This document shows, piece by piece, positions 30,184 to 41,619 of a stretch of DNA of 64,000 bases. A model generated the notes under the pieces. That model was not told the DNA's origin. It did no database searches and saw nothing but the letters and a program-made list of their open reading frames with translations. The first letter of the stretch is position 1, and each line of letters opens with the position of its first letter. The DNA is from Paramacrobiotus metropolitanus (taxonomy: Eukaryota; Tardigrada; Eutardigrada; Parachela; Macrobiotidae), in contig NW_026570234.1 in the NCBI RefSeq assembly GCF_019649055.1, positions 1 through 64,000 on the forward strand. Direction: 5' to 3'. A program made the translations under genes and the position numbers.

Positions 30184-32605
30184 CTAGGCAAACGTCCCCG
30201 TTCGACATCCCGTGCTGGCCTGGCACACGTAAAAGGAGGGCGTTCCAGTAAAACCATCCTAACAATAAAGATAATTATGTCTCTATAAGTTGCATCCTCG
30301 TTTATATTGACCACTTTTACAAGGAATCCTAATGCTTACTTTCATTGCCTTGATAGCATTGGGTACAGCAGCTCGCTTGACCAAAGTCACCGTACAACCA
30401 CCAAATCCGCCACCGGTCATTCGCGAACCGAAAACACCGGGAACGGATTGTGCAGCATCAACCAACTGGTCTAACTCGACACATGATACTTCGTAATCAT
30501 TCCTATTTAGAGAAACATCGATATTCTTCGCATAATAATTAATTTGTAAGCTATTAGTAACGATAACCTACACTTTAAAGACAAACTTAATTTTGATGAT
30601 CAAGTGATCCATACTACCAAAATTTATTTATTTTGGTTACCTGAGAGACGCATGGCTTTCGTTCATAAGCCGACCAAACAGTTGATAATCTCGTGATTTT
30701 AACGCATCGGCTGCTTCGCGTGTTCGTTCAGTTTCCGTAACAACGTGCCGGGCTCGGTGATATGTTGTCGAGTCCAGCTTGCTTTTGTTGGCCTCCAAAG
30801 TCGCCAAGGTGACCTCCCTCAAACTGGGAACACCCAGGATGCGAGCGGCTTTCTCGCAACACTGGCGCCGTTCGGGATATTCGCTGCCGCTCAGTGTATG
30901 GCGCACATTCGAGTTTGTAATCAGGATAACACTCTCGGGGTCATCAAGAGGAATGTAATCCGTCTCCAGTGACCTGCAGTGCGGGAAAATATTTTTCCAC
31001 GATAGGCAGTTTCCGATATGTGCTGCTTATGAAATGGAAATGTTAACCACACCACGAAAACCAGCTGTTTCCTCACCGGCAATCCAACAGCAGCGCGTGC
31101 CCTTCTTTTGCCAGACAGGCTATCATTTGGTCCATAATACCTAATATAACGTTAGTTGGAATGACTTATCATGTTATGGCACTTCAATCACTTCAATGCA
31201 ACAGATTTTCTTACCGCATGGCATATTGGCGAAATCATGTTCAGCTTTTTGACAAGCTGCAGCAGCTTTTTTGTGGCTGTAAAAGGAACATTTGTTAAGT
31301 AGTTATGTGAAGAAATCTCTTAATGAAACCCAACAGACTGCGCAACGAATGGAACCATTTACAGATTAATTTTATAACGTTTCGTTCAAATGTCATTTAA
31401 AGCATCAAATGACTGTTATGTTTAAATGTAAGGAAAATGTAATTGTAATTTTAAGCATTTGCTTACTCGATGTTACCGGTTTCCGTTAGAGCTGAGAGGA
31501 ACATGTACGTGGCCACTTCTAGCGAAGCCGAACTCGAAAGCCCTCCGCCGAGCGGCACGGAAGATACGATTACAGCATCGAACGAAGGAAGTTTCGCAGA
31601 TTCTGTAAACAAAAGGATATGAAATGCAAAGGCACCGTCAATGGCAAAAACATATTGTATTTCAGTTGAGCAGGCTTGCAACTATTATTTTACCAACCAA
31701 ATAACAAGCCGCTCCACAACGGCACTTACCGCTAAAATTAGCCAATACTCCCTTCACATAATTCGCCCATGCCGGTTGACCGGACTGTAAAGATTCACCG
31801 GAATCGATAGTGATTTCTTTGGGACTGTCTGCATCGCGAGCTACAGTAACGATTGTGCTTTTTCCACTGGGATTGGTGTTAACCGCCCCGGCAACAATCG
31901 TCGTCATTGGTACAGCCTGTAAATAATACATCCACTTGATTCCTTGCAAAATGCTTCTGTTTGGCTTTCCAAAACCGAACTCCATTTTGAAAACTTTTGG
32001 TACTTCGTATGTATATGTTACGTACCATTGGCAAGACAAATCCATCATTGTAATCTAAAGCGGAAAAGCCGTTAAATTCAGGAATGCTTACAATTAGTTT
32101 GCATGTGCATCATGCATGCAAACATCATCAAATTAAAAATATATGGAGAAATTTGACTATTGTACACTTAACGGTGGACAATAGTCACAAATTCACTCAC
32201 AATTGACACTACTAACTGCGTTATATAATACCACAATATCAACTGCATTAATTTAATGAAATAATTGTGTATTTCATTTGCATTATTCTGATGAAATAAT
32301 CGTTTAATGTTTTTAGAAAGTTGTGAACTATAACTTCATTAATGGCCGACCATTAATACAAAGACAAAATAACCGAGCAGAAGATCATCAAATCCATTCA
32401 TAAACAATTAACTGAAGTAAAGTAATGCACACTAATATACATAAACTGGGATGCTGTCCTTACCTGTGTGTTCGCCAATCAGGTTCACCCGTCCCGGAGC
32501 CAGTCCATAGACAACAGGAGAGGTGCTAAATCGTTTTGTGAACGCTTCCGATGCGGATGCCAGAAGCTCGGCCACAGATGCAGTAGCGGTAACAGCACCC
32601 TCCAT
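30184..32605 (-). CDS. GALK1: Galactokinase
   Basis: Cytosolic GHMP-family kinase making galactose-1-phosphate in the Leloir pathway. Nine in-frame exons (32464-32605, 32026-32054, 31730-31916, 31467-31602, 31215-31276, 31077-31140, 30641-30973, 30340-30502, 30184-30258) encode 396 residues (human 392). The galactokinase signature [13 protein letters not shown] (about 38-50) is split by intron 1, and exon 2 is only 29 nt. The ATP loop is [11 protein letters not shown] (about 136-146). MDQ carries the catalytic Asp at about 189. [16 protein letters not shown] is the galactokinase C-terminal-domain segment, and [12 protein letters not shown] (about 343-354) is GHMP motif 3. All catalytic elements are intact. 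GALK1 is favoured over GALK2 by length and the [11 protein letters not shown] context. Confidence 0.95.
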
Positions 32606-33704
32606 TTTCTTTTATGTGTACAGTGCAGTGCAGTCCGAAATCTGGACCACAAAAGTTTACTGCTTCCTCGCGCCTACTGTCCGGAATCTGGCATGTAACG
32701 TAAGGAAGTACGAGTGCTTTAGGTAGCGTGCACTATTTTGCTTGAGTACAGCACAACGAGAAGTAGAACTAATGAAACTAGTACATTACTTACTGTATGT
32801 ACATACTGGTTAAAATAAAAATAATTGCTTGTCGCCTTGCTACTTTAAATCTCTATATTTACCACGGTATTACCTGGAACTTTCCAGCTGCCACGGATTT
32901 CCAAATTAACAGATAGAAGGCGAAATGTGTATTCCAGTTATAAAGCGACAAAACAACAACTACAGGATCAGGGTTTCTGATTACAGAAAACTGCGAAGTT
33001 AACTTCGACGCAAGCATCTGCAGCAGTGCAGCTCCAACTTGTTGCTACCACTTTTGCAAACTTGCTTATCATTTCTTTGAACAAAACTTCCACACATCAT
33101 CATCGCTTGCCAGATCATTCATCGTACGGTACTTATAACACTGTTGCGATACAAATGTCATGCCATCGTGGCTACGAATACAGTAGTATAACTGTACATG
33201 ATTGCCGGTTTTTACGATGTACGCACCGGTTAATCTGAAAAGGATGGCGGCATTACCTGTCCGGGTAAGCAATGTGCATAATTCTATATTCCACGAGTTT
33301 CCATCCCATACAAGGCAGAATAGAATGCCTGCTATAAGATTTTGTTCGTATTCTCGAGAAGTTAGCGGAAACATAACCATCTTCTTGCGTTTGCGAAGAA
33401 CTGCTGTCGAAGTAGGTAATTCTGGTTTCAATTTTGGATTACTACCGAAGCTGGCACGAAATATTATCTGAACTACGTATATCTATATAAGAAAAACTGA
33501 TGCAACATCTGACTCGATGTATAAACTTTTTTTCCAAACTGAAAATCAAGAAATGAAAAATGAATCACTCGATAAGAAATCGCTTGTGTTTGCAGCCAAA
33601 ATTCGTGGGAGTGATAAGCGCCACCACAATACCATGACGATCGAATGATCACGGTTTTTGTTACAAATGGTTTATTTTCTCAGCCGTCAAAACCGCTATG
33701 ATCG
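32606..33704. other. Upstream of galactokinase; one weak minus-strand ORF
   Basis: A minus-strand open frame from ATG 33380 to about 33069 would encode about 103 residues with several cysteines (YYCIRSHDG, QQCYKYR, KFCSKK). It has no motif I recognise and no clear signal peptide, so it may be chance or a terminal exon. Nothing else found. Confidence 0.25.
33671..33676 (-). promoter_or_regulatory. Poly(A) signal of WDR18
   Basis: TTTATT on the plus strand is AATAAA on the minus strand, about 30 nt past the WDR18 stop codon. Confidence 0.5.
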
Positions 33705-36062
33705 TCACGAATTATCATAGGTGTTAAAAACGGTATCCCTGGCAAACTCGTACAGCTCTTCGTTGATGCTTTTTAGTTTTTCTATTTCCTGTTCTTTTTC
33801 ATGAAGCTGTTCCAGCAGCAAACTATTGGCTTTTTGCTGATTGTGAGTATCCGGATCGCCTTTACTGGCTGACTCATCAAAAGGCATATTGGTTGGGGGA
33901 GATGTCACCGGATTAATGTTTTTGAGCAAACTCTGAAAAATAACTTTCGATAAAAATATCGTATTCAAAAATGTTAATCCGAAGGTCGATCATCAGTAGT
34001 ACAGTCCATGAAGGCAAAACAAGATAATCTTGCTATGGGAATAGTGAAAACCAAATGAGCTTAACTGGTAGAGAAACACGAAATCACAAACTGCTGTCTT
34101 ACGCGTGGTGGAATATGAAAGTCAAAAGACTGGTCGTCATCCGGAGAAATCAGTTCAGAATGCAGCTGTTTTTTTAACGGCACCAAAGGTCTGGCTGAGC
34201 TGAGACTGCGCTTAGCGAACATCACCTCTGGATGCCGACACCGCACCAAATTTTTCACGGGACCTACAAAACATTACCAATTGCTGGAGAAGATGCGTAA
34301 CTAAAACAGCAAAGCCGACCTTTAAATTGCAGAACTCGAACACAGATCCTGCTTTCCACTTGCCATATCCTTACGGTACTGTCATCTGAACCAGATATAA
34401 GCAAACTACCGTCTGTGCTGAACTGCAAGCATCGAACAGGCATTCTGGCAACCGTAAAGCCACATTAGTTGGTATTATTATCGGAATTATGGGAGCAAAA
34501 GGAATTACCTATGCCCGGAAAAACGATATCTTTGGTTCCAGTCAGTCTCAGAAATTAATCCTGCATGGTTTGATCTACTATCCTAGAAGCACAACCAAAA
34601 TATGTGCAAAGCGTTTTAAAATTAAACTGAAATGGGAAACCAAGCCTGTATAGCTCACCTCTGTTATTAAAGGCAATCGATAGATATCACCAGAATCGTC
34701 AGATAAAGCAGCCGATGTCACAGAACTGTCAGCAGTCACGGTGAGAAGGGACCGTCGAAAGACAAAAGTTCCCAAAATCGCAAAAGTAAATATTGGATCA
34801 ATAACCTGTTGAATGCGCACATGTAATTTGCAGTAGTAACTAGTAAGCAAAAGCAGCGCAGTTTCTCCTACTCGACAAACACTATCTCTCCCAACAGATA
34901 TTAAGTACACGCAAACGGCGTCCGATCCAGCAAATATAAGGTCTTCGATCCAGTTTTGGCAGGACACCATCTGTGGATTTGGAAGACGGTCGCGGGTGGC
35001 GTTAACAACTCTGTTCAAAACAACACTCACTTACAGTTAGTTCTCATAATAATAAAACCCATTTGAAACAGATACGACTGAAAAGACAGCAATGATATTC
35101 CAGAAAATGTAATCAAGAAAGTTCAATGGTAGCGAAAGCAGCATCACAAATGATTCACAAACGCACTAGATCTGCCAAATAAGAAGATGTAAAAAACCTT
35201 ACTCAAATGTTTTCCAAATGAAGATGATGCCATCCTGACCGGCACTGGCAAAGTGTCGCCCTGAAGATGTAAATGCCAAGGCTGTGATAGGCTGGTAATG
35301 ACGAGCCAACACACCCAAGAAATCTCCAGTAGAGAGCTGCACGGTCAGAAAAGCATAAAATAAAATACCCAGTAGTCGGTACCAAAATAACGCACAAATC
35401 CGAGCCTTACGCGATAAACGTGCAATTTGTTACCCATTGCAACAACCAAATATTCTCCGTCTGGACTGACAGCGATCTTTGTCACCGGAAGAGGCGTCAG
35501 GAGAGGCGGCTGCAGCGGGGTCTGCAAATGAAGCGGTAAAAGTAAGTAGAAAAAACATATCGCTTTACTCAGTGCTGTTATTACCGGATAATAATACAAT
35601 ATAAAACAGGACACAGATCATAGAAAGAATAACAGACACTGTGCGAAGACTGTTCTACAATTTTATCACCGGTTGGTTCAGCGGCCACACGCTTATCCAT
35701 GGCTTTCGAACCGCACCTCCGGCGATATACGAATCTGCGATAACCGTCAGAGTTCCCGGTGCAACTATGCTATTGCGAAATACACGCGCCAGCTGAGCAA
35801 AATCAGATCCAATGCACCAGCATTCCACGGAGGAAAGTTTGTCTGGAGCCGCTTCCGGCTGCGCCGTAATGAAAAAATAGTCTTTTCCAATAACCGGGCC
35901 ATCCTAAACCAAGGAGAACAGTCAACACGAGTCAAGGGGTGTCGAACCGTCGTAGAGGATCAAAAACCAAATATTCATTTGCAGAACTTTCAGAACACTG
36001 CGTACGCTTAGTCCGGATTGTGATCCTAGAACGCCATCCTCTCCGCCGCCACCAGAATCCAT
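33705..36062 (-). CDS. WDR18: WD-repeat protein 18 (rixosome / Rix1-complex subunit)
   Basis: WDR18 (yeast Ipi3) works with PELP1 and TEX10 in 60S ribosome maturation. Exons 36006-36062, 35670-35903, 35411-35521, 35203-35336, 34872-35010, 34659-34805, 34509-34582, 34320-34444, 34103-34263 and 33705-33932 join in frame to 469 residues (human 432). WD blades are visible: VTKIAVSPDGEYLVVAMGNK, ITALAFTSSGRHFASAGQDG ending IFIWK, and VRCLQFSTDGSLLISGSDDS ending VRIW. The C-terminal helix (EKEQEIEKLKSINEELYEFA) matches the WDR18-specific coiled tail, where human has a similar LRKINRDLFDF. The 66-nt intron 34806-34871 is optional for frame, and blades around it match poorly, so that stretch is the least certain. 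Confidence 0.85.
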
Positions 36063-36891
36063 TCTATTCACACCGAAATTCAGTTTTTGTACTAATCCAC
36101 GCTCTCCACCAGTTTACAAAGCTTCGGTGCAAACTTATCAGAACATGTAATCAACCGCAGCACGGTTCAGTTCTCAACGAACAAAAGTTGCAAAGTTACA
36201 GATGCTCCAATATTGCCTGTGTGCAGTCAGTCGTCACTGTGGAGTGTGTGAATCAAGATGAAGAGTCAGTCCACTTTTCGCTTAACTGCAGCAAAATGCA
36301 GTTCGCAGCGGCATGTTACCGCATGTAAGTATCCAAGATACAGTAGCAAATACTTCAGGAGGTTGCCACTTGCCAGAACTTGACGAACATTGAGATGATT
36401 TACACTTTACAGTAATTTTTTAAGTTAATAAGTTTGCAAGCATGTATTGCGACATCGCGCCGCGACAGCTGCCGACCCGTTAAACAGGTCCGTCGTTCGC
36501 CGACGGTCGCAATACAATCCACCACAGATGCGGCGATGCTATGAAATGTCAAGCCACGAAGGACTGCTTATCAGTTATCAGCTTATGGGTTTTCAAATTT
36601 CGATGAATCTGTGTTGTATCCAGATTTCAGTTTGCCAGAGTTCTACAATCCGAAGATTGTCATTTTCCTTGTTTCATATTTTTAGAATTTTTAAATGGTT
36701 GGAGAACTTCCAAGTTTTGCCACACCCGTAAAGGCCATAATAGTTGTAGAACTGTTTAGTCTAGATACTCTGGAGTTCCTGTGTATCTTGCTTGGTGCAA
36801 AGCTTTCTACTTCTTAGAAGCCTGGAGTATTGATCAACAGTTTCCGAGCTATAGTAGTATAGTTTTACAACTGTAAAACTAAGAATTTAAA
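36063..36891. promoter_or_regulatory. Shared divergent promoter region of WDR18 and the RSL1D1-like gene
   Basis: 829 bp between two start codons facing away from each other; no coding exon seen. Both flanking genes act in ribosome biogenesis, so a bidirectional promoter is plausible. No TATA element stands out. Confidence 0.4.
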
Positions 36892-38725
36892 ATGGAATGC
36901 ACGGAGACGAAGGTTTGAGGATTGTCGAGTCAACAACTTCAGTGGAATAATATTTTTGTGGTTGATGCTTTGTTGTTACGATTAATACTGTACTGGTCAC
37001 TGGTGATTTAGCATTTGCGTTTGCTGGGAACCTTTCAATTGTCTGCGGAAAAACCTTGTCCATTTTTCGTAGATACTGGAAGCCGCGACGACATTGTTAA
37101 GAGGACAAGATGCATCTGGCGACAATTCAAAGCCGAAAATAGCTGGACAGAAAGTACCGCTCCTTCCAGAGAAAGACAATATTTTTCTGACGATTGTGCA
37201 GAAGAGATTTGCTGAACAGAAATACCGCCGCATAAAATGGTACCAAATGTTTTTCTCAAATTCGTTTTGCTTTGCTGGAAACAGGAAATGACTAAATATT
37301 TTAAGTTTACATCTTCGAAGCTCATGATTTTTCATGTGCAGCGATCTGCCGAAGCCTTTTCGGATTCTTGGTTCGTGTGATGTTTGTCTGATCATCAAAG
37401 ATATCAGCCATGAAAAGAATTTCGACCAGGAGCGCGGGGTGGAGAAATATAAAGAGTTATTACGACGGGCAGGAGTTGATGGAATAACCGAAGTACTTAC
37501 GTCACGCACTTTCCTGATATTTGCCTTTTCTTGTTTCACGGGATAATTGCTTGACAGTCAAGTTTGCCTTGCACTTGTGTGATGAATTACTGGCGGTTTA
37601 GGTCCTTACCTTCACTCAGCTTCGCGGTGAATACAAAGCTTATGAGGCGAAAAGGAAACTTTTGCACCGATATGATTTGTTTCTTGCTGATGAGCGGATC
37701 TATGGAAACCTGGCGAAAGTTCTGGGGAAAAAGTTTTTCCAAAAAAACGCGTAAGCTTATACCGTTTTTATGAATTTACTGTGTATGTTATTATGTTCTT
37801 TTACGGCGTATGAACTTTTACGAGTATAATTACACTGTTTTACGTCTTTAACCACTACTTCGAACCGTATAGCTTGTAGAAACAAGGTTGTAAAGATATT
37901 TATGTATTTAAAAAATTTAATATGAAATAAGTCCGTGTCTTTTGTATGGTATACGTTCGCGTTTTGATAGTAATATTTAGCTTTGTTGATCAGAAATAAT
38001 GTTACGTGGTGCCGCATGGAACCATGGATGAATAAAGCTTCTAGTTGAATAAATGAAACTGTGAGGCAGATTTGTTATGTAAACAAATATTTCTTATAGC
38101 TTTCCGCTGCCGGTGGACGTAGTGAACTCCGAGAGTTTATCCGGCGCTCTCAAATCCGCAATCCAGGCTACCTATGTGACTATTCTAGGCAAAGGACCAC
38201 AAAGGTACTCATGAGATTGTTATAAAGTTATGCATGTAGTGTTTACTATTTTCCGCTGTATTTGTTTCCTTGATACTTCTGGCAGTGTAATCGTAAGATG
38301 TGCCCTTATTGTTTTAGCTCAGTCGAAGTAGGTTCGGCAGAACAGTCAGGAGAGGATATTCGCGATAATATTGTCAGTGTATTAGCGCAAGTCCGTAGCA
38401 GATTTCCTGGAGGATGGGAAAATATCCGGAGTATTTACGTTAAGCTCGGAAAAGTCTCTTTGCCAGTTTACATTGATTCAGGTGGGTATTTTTTATGCAG
38501 GAGAATTTTGTGGGATCTGTAAATAACTGTATGCTTCGGGATTTAGCTTCCCCGAATTCAGTTTCCGTACCGAAACCTGAGGCCACTGATGGATTTACTG
38601 CCGGGCCCGAAGAAATAACCACAGTTAAAGAGGGAAAAGTAAAATTAACGAAGTACGGAAAAGTGAAAATCATCAAAAAGAAGAAAAGGGTAAAGAAAGG
38701 GAAAACTTTGAAGAAGAAAGTTTAG
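36892..38725 (+). CDS. RSL1D1: Ribosomal L1 domain-containing protein, RSL1D1/UTP30-like
   Basis: Nucleolar protein with a ribosomal L1 fold, linked in other species to pre-rRNA processing. Seven in-frame exons (36892-36912, 37073-37239, 37342-37492, 37602-37750, 38100-38204, 38318-38481, 38547-38725) give 311 residues. Family features: IFLTIVQKRFAEQKYRRIK; CDVCLIIKD (interior strand); KYKELLRRAGVDGITEVL; LRGEYKAYEAKRKLLHRYD then LFLADERIYGNLAKVLGKKF, the most conserved block; and WENIRSIYVKL near the end of the fold. The tail is lysine-rich (KIIKKKKRVKKGK), as in RSL1D1 but much shorter than in vertebrates. The 21-nt first coding exon (donor GTTTGA) is the weakest call. Confidence 0.85.
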
Positions 38726-39356
38726 TTGTTTCAGTTTCTGATATATTGTTTTCGCAAGTAACGCAGTAAAGTCTGTTTCTCTACCGTTTAGCTGTCGGAT
38801 TTGAATTCTGCTGGTAAAACATCTGTTCTGTTACGTACCGTAATAAGAGCGAAATTATTATTATCGTATCTGCATATGTTACAGTACGTACTACTATTAT
38901 TGACAGAACTGGCAAGTCCCACGTAACACTTTATTTAATTTTTAATGCTTACAAAAAAGCGATTCAACAATCACCACTATCTATATTTGAACTTCGACAC
39001 TTGTTACCTTGTAAATTATTTTCCTTGTGACTTACGGTATATTGTAAAGTATTGCACTGCAGCTCCACTTAAGTGTTTTTACTTTTGAGTCACGCCAGCT
39101 ATTAAACTGATCCCAATCCTATTGCAAAAAGAAAACAAAAGGAATTATTTCGCATTTCACGACACAGCAGTGTACGAGGTTAAATTCAGATAAACAGAAG
39201 TACAAAAGATGTGGCAAGCCACACAAGACGGGCAGGAATAAAAATAAGCTGATCAGATTGTTCAAAGATTCGCCCCTTCACAGTTTGCAGAATGATTCAG
39301 TGAATTTTAGATCGGATAAACCATGACAGCCTTTACATGTAAATGTGTTAGCCGTC
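38726..39356. other. Intergenic, nothing recognised
   Basis: Convergent 3' regions of the RSL1D1-like gene and the unknown minus-strand ORF. No motif, RNA or repeat seen. Confidence 0.35.
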
Positions 39357-39875
39357 TTAAAACAACTTCTCGGGTGACTTTTCGCTTTTCTCCTTGACGA
39401 AGTTAAAGAAATACTGCACGTTGTCGAATGTATTCCTGATGCGTTGGTTCGTCTGTGCATTGTGCGATCTCATTTCCAGTTTGAACTCAATCTTTTCTGT
39501 CACCACATCCCCTATGTCGAGCCCATTGGCATTCAATGGATCGCAAAACGAGACTGCGAATGAAGGAGGTCCTGGGTTTCGTTTGTCAACGAATGCTTTG
39601 GTAGATTGCTTGACGTGCTGGTCCAAAAGCATTCGTTGCTCGTCCAGATTCCTTCTCTGCTTGGCCATGGCAAACTCCAGACTGTCTTTCACTCGGCCCA
39701 CAATCTTTTCTGGATAACTCGCGGTGGTATTATGCAGTTTTGATATTCGGGATTTTTGGTCCGTTAGCAACGCATTGTGGTACTGGCTGTTCAGAGTGAA
39801 ATTCGATGTGATAGAAAGATTGGTGTCAGCCAGCGAACTGGATGCGACGTTACTAACCGAAGCGGATGCTGCCAT
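39357..39875 (-). CDS. Unrecognised intronless protein, 172 aa
   Basis: One open frame from ATG 39873-39875 to a stop at 39357-39359. The frame extends upstream to tandem TAA codons without another ATG. No signal peptide or membrane segment. The N-terminal 40 residues are Ser/Ala-rich; the middle is charged and helical (VGRVKDSLEFAMAKQRRNLD), and the C-terminal part (FDNVQYFFNFVKEKSEK) also looks helical. Codon use looks like that of neighbouring real exons, which supports coding. I do not recognise the family. It could be a lineage-specific coiled-coil protein or a retrocopy of a spliced gene. Confidence 0.5.
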   Translation of the reverse strand: MAASASVSNVASSSLADTNLSITSNFTLNSQYHNALLTDQKSRISKLHNTTASYPEKIVGRVKDSLEFAMAKQRRNLDEQRMLLDQHVKQSTKAFVDKRNPGPPSFAVSFCDPLNANGLDIGDVVTEKIEFKLEMRSHNAQTNQRIRNTFDNVQYFFNFVKEKSEKSPEKLF

Positions 39876-40035
39876 AACCGAACAAGTTGCAGAGGTATCC
39901 ACAATATCCGAAAACTTAACGCAGCAGGCTTTCAACTGTATCGCGGTATTAAAATCGGACAACAGTTTTAATTGGAAAAGCACTTATTATTAACGTTCTA
40001 ACTTTTAATCGAATAACGTATAACCGTCAGTCAAA

Positions 40036-40061
40036 AGTTTTGAGTCTTTTGACTCAAAACT
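40036..40061. repeat. Perfect inverted repeat (11-bp stem, 4-nt loop)
   Basis: AGTTTTGAGTC, then TTTT, then GACTCAAAACT. Partial copies (AGTCAAAAG and AGTCAAAACT) flank it. It lies about 160 bp upstream of the unknown minus-strand ORF. No known role. Confidence 0.8.
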
Positions 40062-40125
40062 CTCAAATTTAAGTCAAAACTAAAAGTTCTCCTGTCACAG
40101 ACTCAGTCGAGAAAGGCGCCACTTA

Positions 40126-40249
40126 GGCGGCATCCATAAATTACGTAATACGGGGTGGGGAAGGAGGGGGTGCCCAAAAGCGTTATTTGCCTATTATCGA
40201 TATTAGCAAAAGCGCGATTTTTGGCGTTACTTAATTCATGAATGTCGCC
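40126..40249. mobile_element. Short MITE, PIF/Harbinger-like by 3-bp TTA duplication
   Basis: A 124-bp element with imperfect terminal inverted repeats: 19 of the first 23 bases match between GGCGGCATCCATAAATTACG at the left end and the reverse complement of the right end. It is flanked by TTA at 40123-40125 and 40250-40252. A TWA target duplication is typical of PIF/Harbinger elements. No coding capacity. The family assignment rests on target size only. Confidence 0.5.
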
Positions 40250-40665
40250 TTACGCGGGGCAGCGGACTGACGGTGAGTGAAGTACATACTTTATACTTGC
40301 TCCGTCAATACGTACTGTACAATGGACGACAAAATCAACTTAACCTCGGGGCTCGGAACCGGTTTTGTGGCTTTAGTCATGTGTGCAAGTGAACGAGAGA
40401 ACAGAGAGAACACGGCTGCCGCGCTTTAATACTGCTCAGTGAACGGATTCAGCGATAGATATGCGGCGCACATTCATCGTATGCGCTGTAACTCGACAGC
40501 GGCTAACGGTCCGGAGTTAAACAAATTTTGTCGTCCGTTGTATGTACTGTAAGCCCTATCAGCCTCTCTCGCTACTAAAAACGGAAGAAAAGCTTCGTGT
40601 TCTAGCGCTGTCTTAAAATTTCGATTTTTGCACTCTTTTTTTTTGTTGCAGCTTCCAGTATCCAA

Positions 40666-41619
40666 ATGTTGTCTGGAATGGAACATAACTACCAGAAACG
40701 TCTGTCTGCCCTGCCGGTCACCCGAGAAGGTCTCAAGCAGCAGTGTGACATGATCCGTGAGAGAATCAGCCAAATCCAGCAAAAGGACTCAGTGACCACG
40801 AAACCTCCGGGTCCTACTGACCGTCGTTCTTTAAAGGAAATGTTCGCGGAACTTCGGAATTCTGACAGATTTAAGAAGGGCGTCGGTCTATACCTTTGCG
40901 ATGATACGATTGAGTCACTACAAGCCTCATTGGATGGAGTCACGGTCGGAGCAACGGTCAATGTCAAGCAGGAAGAAGGCGATCGGCTTCCGTTAACGTT
41001 TGGGTATGTTGGGCTCCTGGCGACCTACGATGCCCAGTGTGCCGTCGATTTGGTTGACTTCTACAAGAAAACCCGTAATGTGAATTATGACCCGACGTTT
41101 ATCGACAGCGCGGTGATCGCATATCCACGCTCGGACTGTCATGTTTCAGTATTCAGCAATGGAAAAATGGTCATCAACGGAGTCACGAATACCAGCGAAG
41201 CACTGGTGGCCAGTAGAAATTCCGTGGAATTGCTGAAGCAGTGCGGCTATAATCCTGTTCTCCGCAAAGAGAATCTGCGTGTCCATAATGTCTCTGGGAT
41301 GTTAAACTTGAACTCGCAGGTGGATATTCTCGGATTTCATGAGGCCTATCCGCGATGCACGTACTACTCCGAGGTGTTCTGCGCGGTTTCTTATAGGCCG
41401 GCCACGAAGACGGACCAGATAAATTTGGATAAGTCATTGGGTGTATGCTGTCAGATATTTGCCACCGGAAAGATTTTGATTGTCGGCCATAAAGATGAGA
41501 GAGATATAAACGACTTCCTGGTGGAACTCTACGACATCCTGGAGCCCTTTATTGGTGCAGGCAACAACCCAGACGGGCCAGACGCAGACGATCGCGATAA
41601 AGGATCTATGAAACAGTGA
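40666..41619 (+). CDS. Highly divergent TBP-family (TATA-binding protein-like) factor
   Basis: A 317-residue frame from ATG 40666 to a stop at 41619. A TBP-type two-repeat saddle spans about residues 108-296, after an N-terminal region of about 105 residues unlike TBP. Repeat 1 ends with VSVFSNGKMVINGV, matching TBP's IFSSGKMVCTGA. Repeat 2 runs from LRVHNVSGMLNL to CQIFATGKILIVGH, then a last helix FLVELYDIL. TYYSEVFCAVSY aligns with TBP's YEPELFPGLIY. The four positions of TBP's DNA-intercalating phenylalanines are all Phe (about 145, 163, 238, 265). Repeat 2 has an insertion (about 245-258). A splice acceptor sits just upstream at 40650-40651. An ATG at 40322 with donor GTGAAC would add an N-terminal exon in frame. 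The TBP fold is well supported; whether it acts at promoters is inference. Confidence 0.78.
   Translation: MLSGMEHNYQKRLSALPVTREGLKQQCDMIRERISQIQQKDSVTTKPPGPTDRRSLKEMFAELRNSDRFKKGVGLYLCDDTIESLQASLDGVTVGATVNVKQEEGDRLPLTFGYVGLLATYDAQCAVDLVDFYKKTRNVNYDPTFIDSAVIAYPRSDCHVSVFSNGKMVINGVTNTSEALVASRNSVELLKQCGYNPVLRKENLRVHNVSGMLNLNSQVDILGFHEAYPRCTYYSEVFCAVSYRPATKTDQINLDKSLGVCCQIFATGKILIVGHKDERDINDFLVELYDILEPFIGAGNNPDGPDADDRDKGSMKQ

Larger units (their letters stand above)
39876..40321. other. Intergenic between the unknown ORF and TBP-like gene
   Basis: Divergent upstream regions. Contains the hairpin at 40036-40061, the MITE at 40126-40249 and a TACTGTAC site at 40313-40320, just before the possible first ATG of the TBP-like gene. 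Confidence 0.4.
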
